Part shown: in pieces, positions 40,834 to 51,984 of the stretch
How the letters are laid out: each line of letters begins with the position of its first letter
How positions within the stretch are numbered: the first letter of the stretch is position 1
NCBI GenBank assembly: GCA_036867785.1
Contig: CP145410.1
Coordinates: forward strand, 1,674,001-1,738,000
Source of the DNA: Plasmodiophora brassicae
Taxonomy: Eukaryota; Endomyxa: Phytomyxea; Phytomyxea; Plasmodiophorida
DNA: 64,000 nucleotides
Direction of reading: 5' to 3'
Program-made: the position numbers and the translations under genes
The notes under the pieces: generated by a model
Told to the model about the DNA's origin: nothing
Database searches by the model: none
The model's input: the letters and a program-made list of their open reading frames with translations, nothing else

Positions 40834-42413
40834 CTAACGCATGGCAGTTGATGACGATTGCAATGCCGTCACGATCTCGGATAATCCCTCGTCACCGTGC
40901 GCCTTGCTTCTGACAATATCGGCCAACGACTGGAGCAGCGTCGGGCAGTGAAACCTCAGCGCCCGGTGCTTCAGGTCGGTACACAGTGCCCATATTTCAT
41001 CGGATGGAGGACTGCCCGCCCCACCTTTCCCCGACAACAGCTTCATCACCTTGGTGAAATCCCGCAATATGGCCTCGTGGTTCACGGACGGCGGTTCCCG
41101 ACCTGCATGCTGTAGGATGTACGACGCCGGCGGCATATCTGGATTCGAAGTCAGCATCAATGTTCAGAGTTCGCGGGTCATGTCATACCCAGTGGAATAG
41201 GTTTTGCCTGTGAACTGATAGGATATTCGAAACGAAGAAGGTCGAGTCGCTCGCCAAGCCACGGGATTGACGCGTCAGAAGATAGGACATCGATGACGAT
41301 CCGCAACGGGGTCGACGCGCTCGACGCGACTTTCATGAAACCGAAATGGACGATCGGACACGAGGCCAGCTTAACTAGGGCAGACACCTTGCGCTCCGCG
41401 AGCGCGAACGCAAACGCGCTCGCACGATCGGTGTTGCTGATCACTTCGTGACGGGCAACGGCCGCGGTGACAGCCAAATCAACCGGAAGAAACCCATGAA
41501 CGCGGACAACGTTGTCCCAGCCTGAAAGACCTCGGTCCCAAGCAATCGTTGAAGGCAAAGGATCAACTGTGAACGTGAATACAGAGGCGTCGTCTACGAG
41601 CAGCGTTCCCTGGCATTTTGGTGTGGGTACATAGAACAGAGGTTGGTGCCTGATACTGCCGCCAACCTGATACGTCGGATATAGAGCATCACAGAAGTCG
41701 TCAACAGCAGGACCGACAGACGTGCCAGGCAGATTAATGAAGCAGAACTGGCCGTCACCCGCCAGCACAAGCTGCCTAAGTGCATCGCATTCGATTTCGC
41801 GAGCGCCAAAGCAAACGGTACTAAGCCGAACGAAATAGCTGACAGACACCGCGATATGAAAACGACGATTGGATGCGAGACTCAGGTACGACGGACCTCG
41901 AGTGAACTCGCCGAATGAACGAGATAAGGCTATCAAGCTGCTGATCGGCGGCGGGATTCCCGGTAAAGCTAATCGATGAGAACCGCATCACGTCCCACCC
42001 CGGTTGCAACGCGCCATCTGTGATCACGATAACGCTGGTTTGCATCCGAGATTGGAATGCGTACACAGCGTTGTCCAGCAGAACCTGCAACGCGGGGCCT
42101 AGCAGCGAACTTATGTTTCGAAAGGACAAACAGTGACACGCCAGGTCGTACCTAATGCTGATCGGTCCGCGAGCGATGCCTGGTACAATGCCTTGCGAAT
42201 GACCGCGTAGTCGGTCGTATATTCCGCAAGGCAACGGCACCCGGTGGCGTTGAAATCGTACAGCGCGACGGGCTCATGCCCACCCGACCACTGCTTCACG
42301 CGCTTCAGCACGTGCAGCACGATCAGCTGCATGACATCCTTGCGCGTCCGGTCGCCGCCGCCGACCGTCTCGTCCAGCGACGACGACGTCGACAGCAGCA
42401 GAATGGTCGGCAT
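40834..42413 (-). CDS. INTS14: Integrator complex subunit 14 (VWA domain)
   Basis: INTS14 pairs with INTS13 and INTS10 in the Integrator complex, which cleaves snRNA and other Pol II transcripts. ATG 42413 opens a VWA domain (MPTILLLSTSSSLDETVGG) that carries a MIDAS-like DxSxS variant reading STSSS, with an IVITDGAL strand after an intron near 42110-42160. Further on are GWDNVVRVHGFLPV, IVHFGFMKV and SIPWLGERLDLL, then the C-terminal helical segment ILRDFTKVMKLL and LQSLADIVRSKAHG, which align with the PWLGKM and KGVADMLERE regions of the family. Other introns are near 41930 and 41170. Similarity is distant but in the same order along the whole length. Confidence 0.75.
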
Positions 42414-42618
42414 GCCCGCACCCGCCCCAAATATAAAATGGCGGTCGACTCGACAGACAAATCCCCGGCGAGCTGCATCCCCCGACTGGGCACCGGAAGT
42501 TTGTTGTGGCACAGAGGCAGTGCAGACAACAGTCGAACGCTGCACGGACGATGCTGCACTGACGTGGAGCGTCGCCGAACGCGGTAGAAACGTGCACTGC
42601 GATATTTTAAAAGTGTGT

Positions 42619-43335
42619 CTACGAGGACGAGGCGCGGTGCGTAAACCGGGCTAGGGCCTGCGCGGCGCGTTCAACGTCGAGGTCGTGTGTGTACAGGACG
42701 CTGGCGTTGAGTTTGCGGTTGGGGAACCCCAGGGATTCCAGGTGGTCGAGTTCATTCGAGTAGTCGGTGGCGACTTTGGAGATGCTCTGCGACAGGTCCT
42801 GGATGCGGTCGACGGACGATGCGGACGGGGCTGACGATAGGCTCTGGACGACGACGAACGATTCTCTGAGGCTGCTGAAGCTGCGCTCCATGTCGGCCTC
42901 GACACGGGCGATTACGCCTTCGCTGATGTCGCTGCACCCACTCAACGCGGATTCGGAGAGGTCCTCCTGAACAGCGTCGTCGACGTGTTCCTCGGTTGCC
43001 TGCGACGGGACTTCTTCGCAGAGGTCGAACGATTTATCCTCACGGACGGGGGTCTCATCCACGCGATCCTCCTCCTCCTCGTCGACTGCCCTATCGACAA
43101 CGTAGAACCGCGGCAGGCGCCCGATCATTTCGGCGCCTTTGTACGCGTCCAGGGTTGCGAGCAACGCGTCCCGGGCGACGGGGCGCTCGTACCCCGGCCG
43201 CTCGTAGACGGCAAGGGCACGCGCATCCGCCGCCGACAACGCCCGCGCCAGACCCGCCACCAGGGGCTCCTCCAGGCCAACCCTCAACCGTCGCAACCGC
43301 CCCTGGTACTCGATCTTCACGGTCGTCGTCGCCAT
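42619..43335 (-). CDS. PB1-UBA protein, autophagy-receptor-like
   Basis: 238 aa, intronless. Residues 1-~85 look like a PB1 domain: VKIEYQGRLRRLRV with the basic-cluster Lys near the start, and IGRLPRFYVV at the end. The middle is acidic and Ser-rich with a helix (RIQDLSQSISKVATDY). Residues ~200-232 form a UBA domain (HLESLGFPNRKLNASVLYTH then VERAAQALA), very like the UBA of NBR1/p62. The PB1 plus UBA arrangement is that of selective-autophagy receptors of the NBR1/SQSTM1 family, but ZZ and Ig-like domains are absent. Whether it binds ubiquitin cargo and ATG8 is inference; a WxxL-type motif is not obvious. Confidence 0.75.
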   Translation of the reverse strand: MATTTVKIEYQGRLRRLRVGLEEPLVAGLARALSAADARALAVYERPGYERPVARDALLATLDAYKGAEMIGRLPRFYVVDRAVDEEEEDRVDETPVREDKSFDLCEEVPSQATEEHVDDAVQEDLSESALSGCSDISEGVIARVEADMERSFSSLRESFVVVQSLSSAPSASSVDRIQDLSQSISKVATDYSNELDHLESLGFPNRKLNASVLYTHDLDVERAAQALARFTHRASSS

Positions 43336-43719
43336 TGCAATACACCACGCAGCTTCGGACCGCCGACCCCACTTTCTGCGTTAATCTGCTGCGGTAGGTC
43401 GTGCTCAAGGCTGAAGGACGACATGTACTGCTCCCATCGGCCAGTCTGGGTAAAGAATCGCCGGTGGTTCATCCCGGGCGGAAGATCGCCCGCAACGGTC
43501 GGCGCTGCCGAACGTTTCTCGCAGCCGGATTCCACGGAACTTCCCGTGCCGATGGCGCTGGCCCAGCGCCAGTCTGGGATCATCGTGGCTGGACGACTGA
43601 CTCTGACGGGGCGGAATTCCGGGCGCCGTACGGCGTTGCTTCGACTGGGCGCCGGAAACTGCGTGACGCCACATTTGACAAACAACCAAGACGGACGAGC
43701 GCCTGCAGCGTCCAGGAAC

Positions 43720-43725
43720 ATGACG

Positions 43726-43757
<32 letters not shown>

Positions 43758-44690
43758 GACGGCGTCAAGGGACGACACGCCGACGACAACGACGACACCG
43801 TCCAGCCTGTCGTGCGATCTGTGCGACGATGCGCACGGGATGACCGCCACCGACCTGCGCAAGCACCGCGCGCAGGCGCACCCGGACGCCCTGCCCTATG
43901 GGTGCAACAAGTGTGGCCGCCGGTTCAAGTGGAGCGGGTCCCTGTCCCGGCACGACCGCATCCACAGCGGCGTCAAACCCTTCAAATGCGATGTTTGCGA
44001 GCGGCGGTTCACCCGTACGTCGATGCCTGCGCTTTCCGAAGGCGCTTCGTGTCCTGACCCAACGTTACAGAGAGCGTTACCCTGCAGAGGCATAAGCGAA
44101 CGCATACGGGCGAGCGTCCGTTCGTGTGCCCAGTCGAAGGGTGCGGCCGGACGTATGCGTCGAACACGTCGCTGCGGTCGCATCAGAACTCGAAGCACAA
44201 AACGGATACGGAATCGTCGTCGCCGTCGCCGAAGGGCGCCGGGAAGACGGTCGTCGTGAAGGCGACGTCCCCGTCGCCCGTGCCTGCGGCTGGCGGGGAA
44301 CCGGCTCCAGCATCCTGGCAGGGCGAAACTGTCGACCCGCTATTGCCCGTTGACAACGGCAACGCGGACGACCTACGCTTTATGCACATGACACTACCGA
44401 GCTGCGCCCTAAACGATCGTCATCGGCCCGCCGACCTGCTGATGGTGTCCGATGACGACGACCAGCTCAACCGGGACGACTGGAACAACGAATTTCGGAC
44501 GGTACGTCGTGCCCCTGGGGGCCATGCACGGTGGCCGGGGTCGTTGTTGCTGACGTTCGCTTCGTTCGCGCAGAATGCCGTCCTGATGAGCCCGCTGATG
44601 GGGAGTTCCGGTGGTGGCCCCGCCGCACCGTCCTGCGACTATACGATGAGGCCCACGACGCTGTCGCACGACCCGTTCGAGGACTGCTGA
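43720..44690 (+). CDS. C2H2 zinc-finger protein, four fingers
   Basis: Exons 43720-44014 and 44071-44690 (56-nt intron) give 304 aa. It begins with a polyalanine tract (12 Ala) and a Thr-rich stretch. The fingers are CDLCDDAHGMTATDLRKHRA, CNKCGRRFKWSGSLSRHDRIH, CDVCERRFTQSVTLQRHKRTH (split by the intron) and CPVEGCGRTYASNTSLRSHQ. Linkers between fingers 2-4 are TGERPF-like, so it is a DNA-binding transcription factor of KLF/TFIIIA style. The C-terminal ~170 residues are disordered, ending SHDPFEDC. Confidence 0.9.
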
Positions 44691-44833
44691 CGCGTCTCGC
44701 GCGCCCTCCCACCCCCCTAATATATTCGCTGTCGCGGGCCGGCCGGGGGCCAGACCCGCCTCGTCAGATGCCTTCCTGTATCCATCATAAATACGCCTAT
44801 ACGCCAGTGTTCCGTGTCAGCACGAACGCCCCC

Positions 44834-47800
44834 CTATTGCAGCGCGGGATCCAGCAGGGCCTCGTCGTTCAGGATGGCCTCGCGGTACTCGATCTTGGCG
44901 GGGTCGCGCGCGCCGCCGCCCGGTGCGAAATCGTCCGCGCTGACCTTGTCGGCCTTCATGATATCGGGGAGGTCGCCGGCGCGCCCCTCCTTCGCTGGCG
45001 CGGCGGCGGGCGGTGCCGTCGCTTGCAGCGGGTCGTGGACGCGCGCGATCGCCCCGGCATTCACGGGCGCCTCGCACATCGGGCACGCGCCGTTCTCCAT
45101 CACGAACGACGTCAGCGCGTTGAACAGCGCCGGCGATCGGCACTCGGGGCACTGCGCCCACTCGTCGACGACCATGTGCTTCCCCTGGGCGACGGGGCGT
45201 CAGTGCTGCCGCACCACACGCACCCTCGTCGTCCGCGTACCGATGCGCAGCAGAACGGGATCGTGTTCTGGCAGAAGACGCAGTCGAGCAGCGTCTCGGG
45301 GATCTGGTTCCCGCAGTACGGGCACGGCGACGTCGGCTCGTCGTCCTCCTCCTGGACGCGCCTCCTGCGGCACGCACGCACGCACCGCTCAGTCGGCAGA
45401 CGCGCGCGGGCCACGCGCGCGTACGCACCTGACGACGGCCTCGATGCGCGTCTTGTACTTCCCGTCGATCTGCTGCCGGTACTCGGGGCGCATCAGCATC
45501 GACGCGTACTCGAACGCGCTGCGCTTCAGGCCGGCCAGCTGGCACTCGATGACGGTCTTGGTCAGGATCGCGACGACGTGGTCGCCGAACCTGCTGATGT
45601 GCTTCGCCGTCCGCATCAGCATCCGCGCCGCCCCGTAGTGGTCCCTGGCCTTCGACAGGCAGCGTGCCAGCACGTAGCTGTGCATCAGGACGAGCCCGCG
45701 CCGGATCTCCTCGGGCACCGGCCTGCCGTGCGCGACGAGCTCGCGCGCGACACGGAACAGCAGGTCGTGCGCCGCCTTGAACCGCCCGTCGCGCTGCTCG
45801 TCGTCGGCGATGCGCGTCGCGATCGCCGCGGCGCGGTCGAAATCCTCGACGGCGACGAACAGCTGGAACAGGAGCATGGGCGGTTTCGGCGCGCCGTCCT
45901 GCTCGCCGGACAGGTACCGCAGGACGACGCCGGCGAGGTCGTCGGCGTCCGGCGCGCCCGTCGCACGCGCCCGGCGCACCACGCCGATCGCGTCGCCGAC
46001 GGACGCCTCCGACCCGTCCGACAGGTACAGGCGCAGGGCGCGCTGGTGCTGGCCCATGCGCAGGCGGCACTGGGCGGCGCTCGCGTACGCGCCCCGGTTC
46101 TCGTAGTACGCGGCGATCGCGCCGACCTGCTCGGCGCTGGCCTCGTCGCCCAGCAGGCCCGCGTACGTCGCCATGCGGTCGTGCGCGTCCGCCAGCTGGA
46201 ACGCCTCGTCGGTGCGGCGCGCCAGGATCAGGAACTCGATCGACGCGTCAAAGTCGTGGCGGGTGCGGCAGAACTGGGCGATCAGGGCGGCGCCCTCGGT
46301 CGAGCGCGTGGCGCGCACCAGCGCGAACGCCTTGGCGGGCTCCAGGTGCTCCAGGTTCAGGCGGACGACGCTGACGACGTCGGCGGCGACCTCGTAGGCG
46401 CGCTCGGCTTCGGCGTAGTCGCCCTCGCGCTCCTTGGCCTTGGCGTACTGCGCGTGCAACTTGGGCGTCGTGATCTTCGCCATCAGCGGCGCCGCCGCCC
46501 CGTAGTTCTTCGTCGCGATGTAGATCGCGGCGGCGCGCTCCAGCGCCCCGCTCTCGACGTACAGCGCCGCCGCCTCGTTCAGGTTCGCGCCCTTGTTCTG
46601 CTCCAGGATCGCGCCGCACTCGCGCCGCACCTGGTCCAGGTCGGCGTCGCCGCACGACGCCAGGCGCGCGATAACGGCGCGCCCACCGGCGACGTCGCCG
46701 GCGTGCATGGCGATGCGGGCCAGGCCCCGTTGGCACGCGCGCCACACGTCGCACCCGGCGGGGAGCGCTTCGGCCGCCCGCGCGTACAGGGCGCCCGCAC
46801 CCTCGTACGCGCCGCGCATCTCGAGCTGGGCCGCGTTCTCGCGGCAGATCTCGGGCGCCAGGTGCGGCGCCAGCGTCTGCGCCAGGCGCAACGCCCGATC
46901 CCAGTGCAGCAGGTCCCGGCGCATGTCCAGCGCCAGGCGCGGCTGCGACGAGCGCAGCAGGGCGCGCTCGGCGTCGTCGTACTGCCCGACGATCATCGAC
47001 ACGACGCCGACCAGCAGCTCGGCGTTCTCGATGCCGGCGGCGCGCTCCAGCGCCATCACCTTGGACAGGGCGCCCAGCGACCGGTAGACGTCCGCGGCCG
47101 TGGCGACGTCGAGCGCGACCAGCGCCCGATCCGCCAGCGCCTTCCCGACCAGGTTGACGACGTTGGCGTCCTCGGCCAGCTGCCAGGCGTCGCGCACGGC
47201 GCCCAGCGCGGCGTACTGCCCGCACGTGGCCGCCACGCGATCGGCCGGCAACGCCGATCGCTTCGGGATCGGCGCCGTCGCCGACGACACGACGTGCTCG
47301 TGCGACGCGAGGATCATCGAGGTCAGCGCGGTCGGGTTGGAGGCGCGCGACCCGAAGATGACGCCGCCCTCGACGCCGAACACGGTGAAGGCCGGCGGCA
47401 GCGACGTCCGCTCGACCGCGTCGACCAGGGCGCCCCGGATCGTCTGCGCCCGGTACACGAACGTCTGCGCCAGGCGCTCCTCGCGGCTGGACACGGCGAC
47501 GAAGACGGTGGCGTTCGACGTGCGGTCCCAGAAGACGGCGCGCGTCGGCACCGGCAGGCCGACGACGGGCACCAGCGAGTGGTCCACCGGGGAGAACACG
47601 AACGCGCCGTTGGCGTCGTCGATGACGACGCAGCGCGTGCCCTGGGCGGACGCGTAGACGGCGCGGATCCCGGTGCTGTGCCGCCACTCGTCGACGACCG
47701 TGTACGCGCCGGCGCCGCCCTCGTCGACGACGACGCACGCGATCGTCCCGGACGCGTACCCGCAGATCAGGAGCGAGTCGGTCAGCGCCATCGCCGTCAC

Positions 47801-49290
47801 GGCGTCGCTGGCGGACGCGCCGGACGCGTCTGGGAACACGCGCGCGTCGTCCGGCCGCGCGATCGGCACGACCTGCACCTGGCGGTTCGTCGTCAGCGCG
47901 GCGACGAACGCGCCGTTCAGGGCGATGGCGCGCACGCTGCCGACAAGGTCGACCTCGCGCACCAGCGCGTGGTCGTCGACCCGGTAGATCCAGGCCCGGT
48001 TGTTCATGCCAACGGCGATCTGCGCGACAAGCTGTCAGCGGGGACGCACCGGGGCGCGCGTGGGTACCCCCACCGTACGTGTGCGGCGCCGATGGCCAGG
48101 AACGTCGGTTCGATCTCGAGGGCGATCGTCCGGCGGAACGCGGCGTCGTCGGCGTAGGACGCCAGGTGCGTGACCTCGCGCAGGGACGACAGGTAGACGG
48201 GTGCGCCGCGGTAGCACGCACCGAGGGACGGGATCGAGATCAGGTAGCTGGAGACGAGGCCGGCGGTGGTGGCGACCGTCAGGATCTGCCCGTCGCCGGT
48301 CCACTGGACGGCCCGGGCGACGCCCTTCAGGCTGTCCCGGTCGACGGTCGCCAGCTTCAGCTCGCGCCAGTCGGACAGGTCGACGACCCGGACGCCGTCG
48401 TCGGCGCAGGTCGCGAACATGCTGCCCGCCAGCGTCACCGCCACCGCGTTCATCGACTCGTCGTGCAGCTTCATGCAGTTGAGCTCCTCGCCGATCTCCT
48501 TCATGTGCGTCGAGATGACGACGACGAACCCCTTGGAGAAGGCGGCCAGCAGGTACCCGTCGCCGTACCACTGGTAGTCGACAATGTCGCCGTACTTCTG
48601 CTGGAAGGCCAGCTCGACCGGGTTGGCCGCGTCGTCCAGGTCGAACATGAACACGGTCCTGCGCTCCATGTTCATCGACAGCGTGTTCTCGCGGTCGACC
48701 TTCTTCTCGTTCGCCTTCTTCTCGGCGAACCGGATCGTCACCGGGACGCCCTTCACGGTCGTCTCGTGGAGCGTCGCGCCCTCGGCGTCGCTGACCGTCA
48801 CGACGCGGTCGACGGACGCCAACGCCAGCTTGTTCTGCAGGTTCCACCCGCCGCACACGATCTTCTTCGCGTGCTTGCCGACAATGGGCACCTTCCGTTT
48901 CGTCCTGCTGTTGTACATCAGCAGGTTGCCCTGGGCGGTGCCGACGGCCAGCTGTGGGCCGGTACGCGACCAGAGCAGTATGGTCGGGTCCTTCAGGTTC
49001 GTGTTCAGGTCCGTGCGTTGCCGCGTGCGGGCGCTCCAGAGCGTCACGATGCTGTTGCCGTCCTGGAGCACGGCCAGGTGCTCGCCTTCCTGGTCCCAGG
49101 CCAGCTCCTGGCAGGCGCCGGCGACCGTCAGCTGGAACTGGTCGATCTCCGCGCCGGTGCGCGACCAGAGGCACACCCGCAGGTTCGCGCCGCACGTCGC
49201 CAGCACCGTGCCCGTCGGGTCCCAGGCGATCTTGGCGACCCCGGCGCCATGGACGTCCTCCCCGTGGCTGAACAGGACCTTGGGCGGCAT
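44834..49290 (-). CDS. IFT144: Intraflagellar transport protein IFT144 (WDR19)
   Basis: Core subunit of IFT complex A, needed for retrograde transport and membrane-protein entry in flagella. Four exons: 49290-48079, 48019 to ~45430, then ~45370-45240 and ~45187-44834; the first intron is 48020-48078 (59 nt). The N-terminal WD40 propeller starts MPPKVLFSHGEDVHGAG with VLATCGANLRVCLWSRTG; a second propeller follows, then a long TPR region with cores such as AAALYVESGALERAAAIYIA. The C-terminus has the diagnostic zinc-binding region: TSPCPYCGNQIPETLLDCVF, then GKHMVVDEWAQCPECRSPAL and NGACPMCEAPV. The whole structure matches WDR19 (about 1340 aa), so the organism has flagellated cells. Confidence 0.95.
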
Positions 49291-49430
49291 CCTCGTTCGC
49301 CGCCTCCTGGCTTCGTGGTGTTGCAGCCCGCCTGTGACCGCCAGGTACCCTGCCGCCGAGCAAGCGCAGCCGCACCCGCTGGCAACGCAGGGCCATGCAT
49401 GGCACGGGCGGCGGCCAGGAACAGTGATGT

Positions 49431-49961
49431 GGCGCGCCCGGGATCGACGTCAATGCACGCGACGATGCACAGTGGACGGCGCTGCATGCGGTCGCCGATG
49501 CCGGTCACGACAACATCGCCACGATGCTCGTTGTGCACCCGATTGGACGAGCGCGTAACTCTTCGATCAAGCGACGGCGTAAGACGTGCGCTGAAATACG
49601 CCTCGCTGACAAACGAAACAAAATGACGCCCGCTGCGACGACTTCCGGAGGACGGCGTGTACCAGCTCACCGACCTGCGCTTGCCAACCGGCTCTCTGGC
49701 ACACAACCCGCAAACGCGAACGCTCCGAAGCGTCACCGGGAGACGGCGACGACGGCAGACGACAAACACGGGACCGCAACCACCACCAACGGCAAGCGTG
49801 AATTCAAGTGCTGGCACTGTGCTGGGCCACACAAGATGTCTTCCTGCCCAGCCAATCCGTCGAACGAACGACGTGCCGAGCTGGCACGTCCGCATAGTGC
49901 CGATGGACAGCATCCCATCGGTGAACGTCGTAGAAGTCGGACACCGCTCCGGGTCCTGTGA
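49431..49961 (+). pseudogene. Ankyrin-repeat remnant fused to a zinc-knuckle-like frame
   Basis: One frame of 177 codons begins with a single good ankyrin repeat (PGIDVNARDDAQWTALHAVA, then AGHDNIATMLVV), continues through a basic low-complexity stretch and has one knuckle-like motif CWHCAGPHKMSSC (spacing C-x2-C-x3-H-x4-C, one residue short). There is no ATG before the ankyrin unit and no neighbouring repeats. It looks like a scrap of the large ankyrin gene family, such as the one at 5782, joined to other sequence. Confidence 0.5.
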
Positions 49962-50285
49962 GTGCGACGTTGCCAGTCGAATAGGGAATTCGAGCCACCT
50001 TCCCTCACCGTCCCGTAATAGTCTTCCCTCTACGGGGTGTCGGGGGCACTGTGAGTGCGACCCCGTCGGCGCAATCTACGGCAAGAGGGGCGGACTTTCG
50101 GGGCGTCTGCAGTTGACGAGTTGGTTGACAACGCCGTGCATTAGCGAATGCGTGCGCTCACATCGTCGGAGGAAGGCGTTGTTCGGCAGAGCGTCGAGAG
50201 GAATTCGCCCGCATGGGCTTGCGCTTCTCAGCTCATGGTGGACAACTGACTGACAATCGCGTCCTGAAGGAGACGTTGCAACGGG

Positions 50286-50738
50286 GTGCCTGGAACGAAG
50301 GTCTTCCTGCGATCCGCCAAAGGATGTCCATCCCGGGTTGGAAACATACTGGCGAGTTTGATGTCTGGCAATCCCGATAATGGCGGTGTTAATTGCATTG
50401 GCGTCAAGATCAAGGGCTCCAGCGATTATTTCGATTTCACCACGTTCAACAATCAGCACGTCTCGTGTGTTGCATTTACGAATGTCTATTTGACAGCGAA
50501 TCTGGTTCATAGACTGAAGAAGGTGCTCTCGGACGTTGTTGGATGCGACGGCGCCGGGCGCATTTGGGGAACGCATGCCCTTCGGAAGACAGGCTATTTG
50601 TTAGCAATCTGGGGAAATGGTGACCTCGGGCAAATTATGCTTTCAGCACTGCACAAAACCATTGAAAGCGCGAAACGTTATTATGGACCTGCAGCTGCCT
50701 TCCTGAAATTAATACGCATTCATGTCGACATAACGTAA
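50286..50738 (+). mobile_element. Crypton-like tyrosine recombinase, C-terminal part
   Basis: 150 codons with no ATG at the start. The C-terminal half has the tyrosine-recombinase box: WGTHALRKTGYLLAIWG (the His-x-x-Arg), LHKTIESAKRYYG with the second His and the nucleophilic Tyr. The wording HALRKTGYLLAIWG is that of Crypton-type elements of protists and fungi. The N-terminal DNA-binding domain and the first catalytic Arg region are not convincingly present, so this is a fragment. A partial inverted copy lies at 51051-51378. Confidence 0.7.
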
Positions 50739-51378
50739 TTTCGGAAACTGACTCTCCAACAGGCGCAGCGCTTTGTTACAAGTGGATTACACATGGCAGG
50801 CGATCCACATGTCCGAACACCGAGAACTCGTGGCTCTGAATGAGACCCATCGGCGGCCTGCCAGATCTGTTTAGCCCTGTCCACTGTCACGTCGCCGAGT
50901 CTTTTCGCCTGCATCATTGCCTGAATGCTCTCATTTTTGGCGTCGATGCTCTGTTCCCTCGCCTGCAGGATGGCTTGTGGAGCGCAATGATGTTTCTCGT
51001 CCTGTTCGGAGCCAGAACTCTTCATGCCCCCAAGTTCGCAATGAAGATCCGGACATGTCTAAACAAATCTGGCAGGCCGCCGATGGGGTTCGCATTCAGA
51101 GCCACGAGTTCTCGATGATCGGACATGTGGATCGCCTCCCATGTGTAATCCACGTGTAGCGAATCGCTGCGCCTGCTGGAGGGTCAGTTTCCGATATTAC
51201 GTTATTTATGTCGACATGAATGCGTATTACTTCTGAATTGATATCATCTTCAGGAACGCAGCTGCAGATCCGTAGTAACGTTTCTCGCTGTCAACGGTTT
51301 TGTGCCGTGCTGAAAGCATAATTTGCCCATGGTCACCTTTTCCCCAGATTGCTAACAAATAGCCTGTCTTCCGAAGGG
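50578..51378. repeat. ~300-bp inverted repeat duplicating the recombinase 3' end
   Basis: 50578-50882 recurs inverted at 51051-51378 with scattered differences. Landmarks are CCCTTCGGAAGACAGGC at the outer ends and GGCGGCCTGCCAGAT near the inner ends. The spacer of ~170 bp is unique and partly open on the minus strand (QAREQSIDAKNESIQAMMQA, coiled-coil-like). The result is a hairpin containing two copies of the tyrosine-recombinase C-terminus. Confidence 0.85.
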
Positions 51379-51643
51379 ACATTATAGTAGGACGTTCTCA
51401 TGGACGGCGTGAACGAATTCTTCGCTCTCCCTGAACACTGGATCTCAATGTGGCGGATCGTTCGCAACTTCGCGCGCGTATCCAGATTCGACATGTCCCG
51501 ATCAGCGACGTCGAAATCACCTGCTTCATGATCGATTGTTCTCTTTCCCGGCCATGTACGATGCGCGCATTGGTCCAGCCTTCATCCAAACGGTCCTGAA
51601 CGTATGCGATGACCTTGGGAGGAACTCCACACGGTCCCGAACT

Positions 51644-51853
51644 TCACTGCAGCCTGAAGTGTTTCATCCATCGTTTCAGCGTGCTCAGAGGTACCCGCAT
51701 ATCAAGATTGGAGCAGAGAGCGGCCAAGATGTCGGTATTCGTGCACCCGGTTTCGAACTGTTCTCGAAGGAACGCAACAACATTGGCGGGTGGCGCCCCT
51801 ATAATCTGTTGGCGCGTGGACAATCCCCAGCACGGCAGAGCGAACAACACCAC
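51644..51853 (-). pseudogene. HTH fragment of a probable transposase
   Basis: A 69-codon frame without an obvious start contains VVAFLREQFETGCTNTDILA followed by PLSTLKRWMKHFRLQ, the look of a helix-turn-helix DNA-binding domain common at the N-terminus of transposon-derived proteins in protists and fungi. Downstream the frame breaks into short pieces. I treat it as a remnant in the same mobile island as the recombinase. Confidence 0.45.
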
Positions 51854-51984
51854 GAAGCATCAAAGGGGGCCCACGTTTGACACCGTCATTGCTCTTGCGT
51901 CGGTTGGCCGGCCGATGCGGGTTCGAACAATGTGCATGTCGATCGGCTATTGAAACAATTTGGCGTCGCCGTTTATATCCATGT

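Noticed and set aside
42985-43700. Upstream extension of the C2H2 gene opposite the PB1-UBA gene
   Set aside because: The extension is low-complexity and antisense to a good gene; the ATG at 43720 before the polyalanine tract is the better start.
44531-48157. 1208-codon open frame on the plus strand opposite IFT144
   Set aside because: Its protein is Arg/Ala-rich without domains, while the minus strand gives full-length IFT144 with both WD40 and zinc regions. It is a shadow created by high third-position GC.
48079-49626. 515-codon plus-strand frame opposite IFT144 exon 1
   Set aside because: Low-complexity shadow of the WD40-coding strand, no motif and no proper start.
50720-51025. Minus-strand 101-codon frame with a coiled-coil look
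   Set aside because: It overlaps the spacer and arms of the inverted repeat and ends in recombinase-derived sequence; probably chance.
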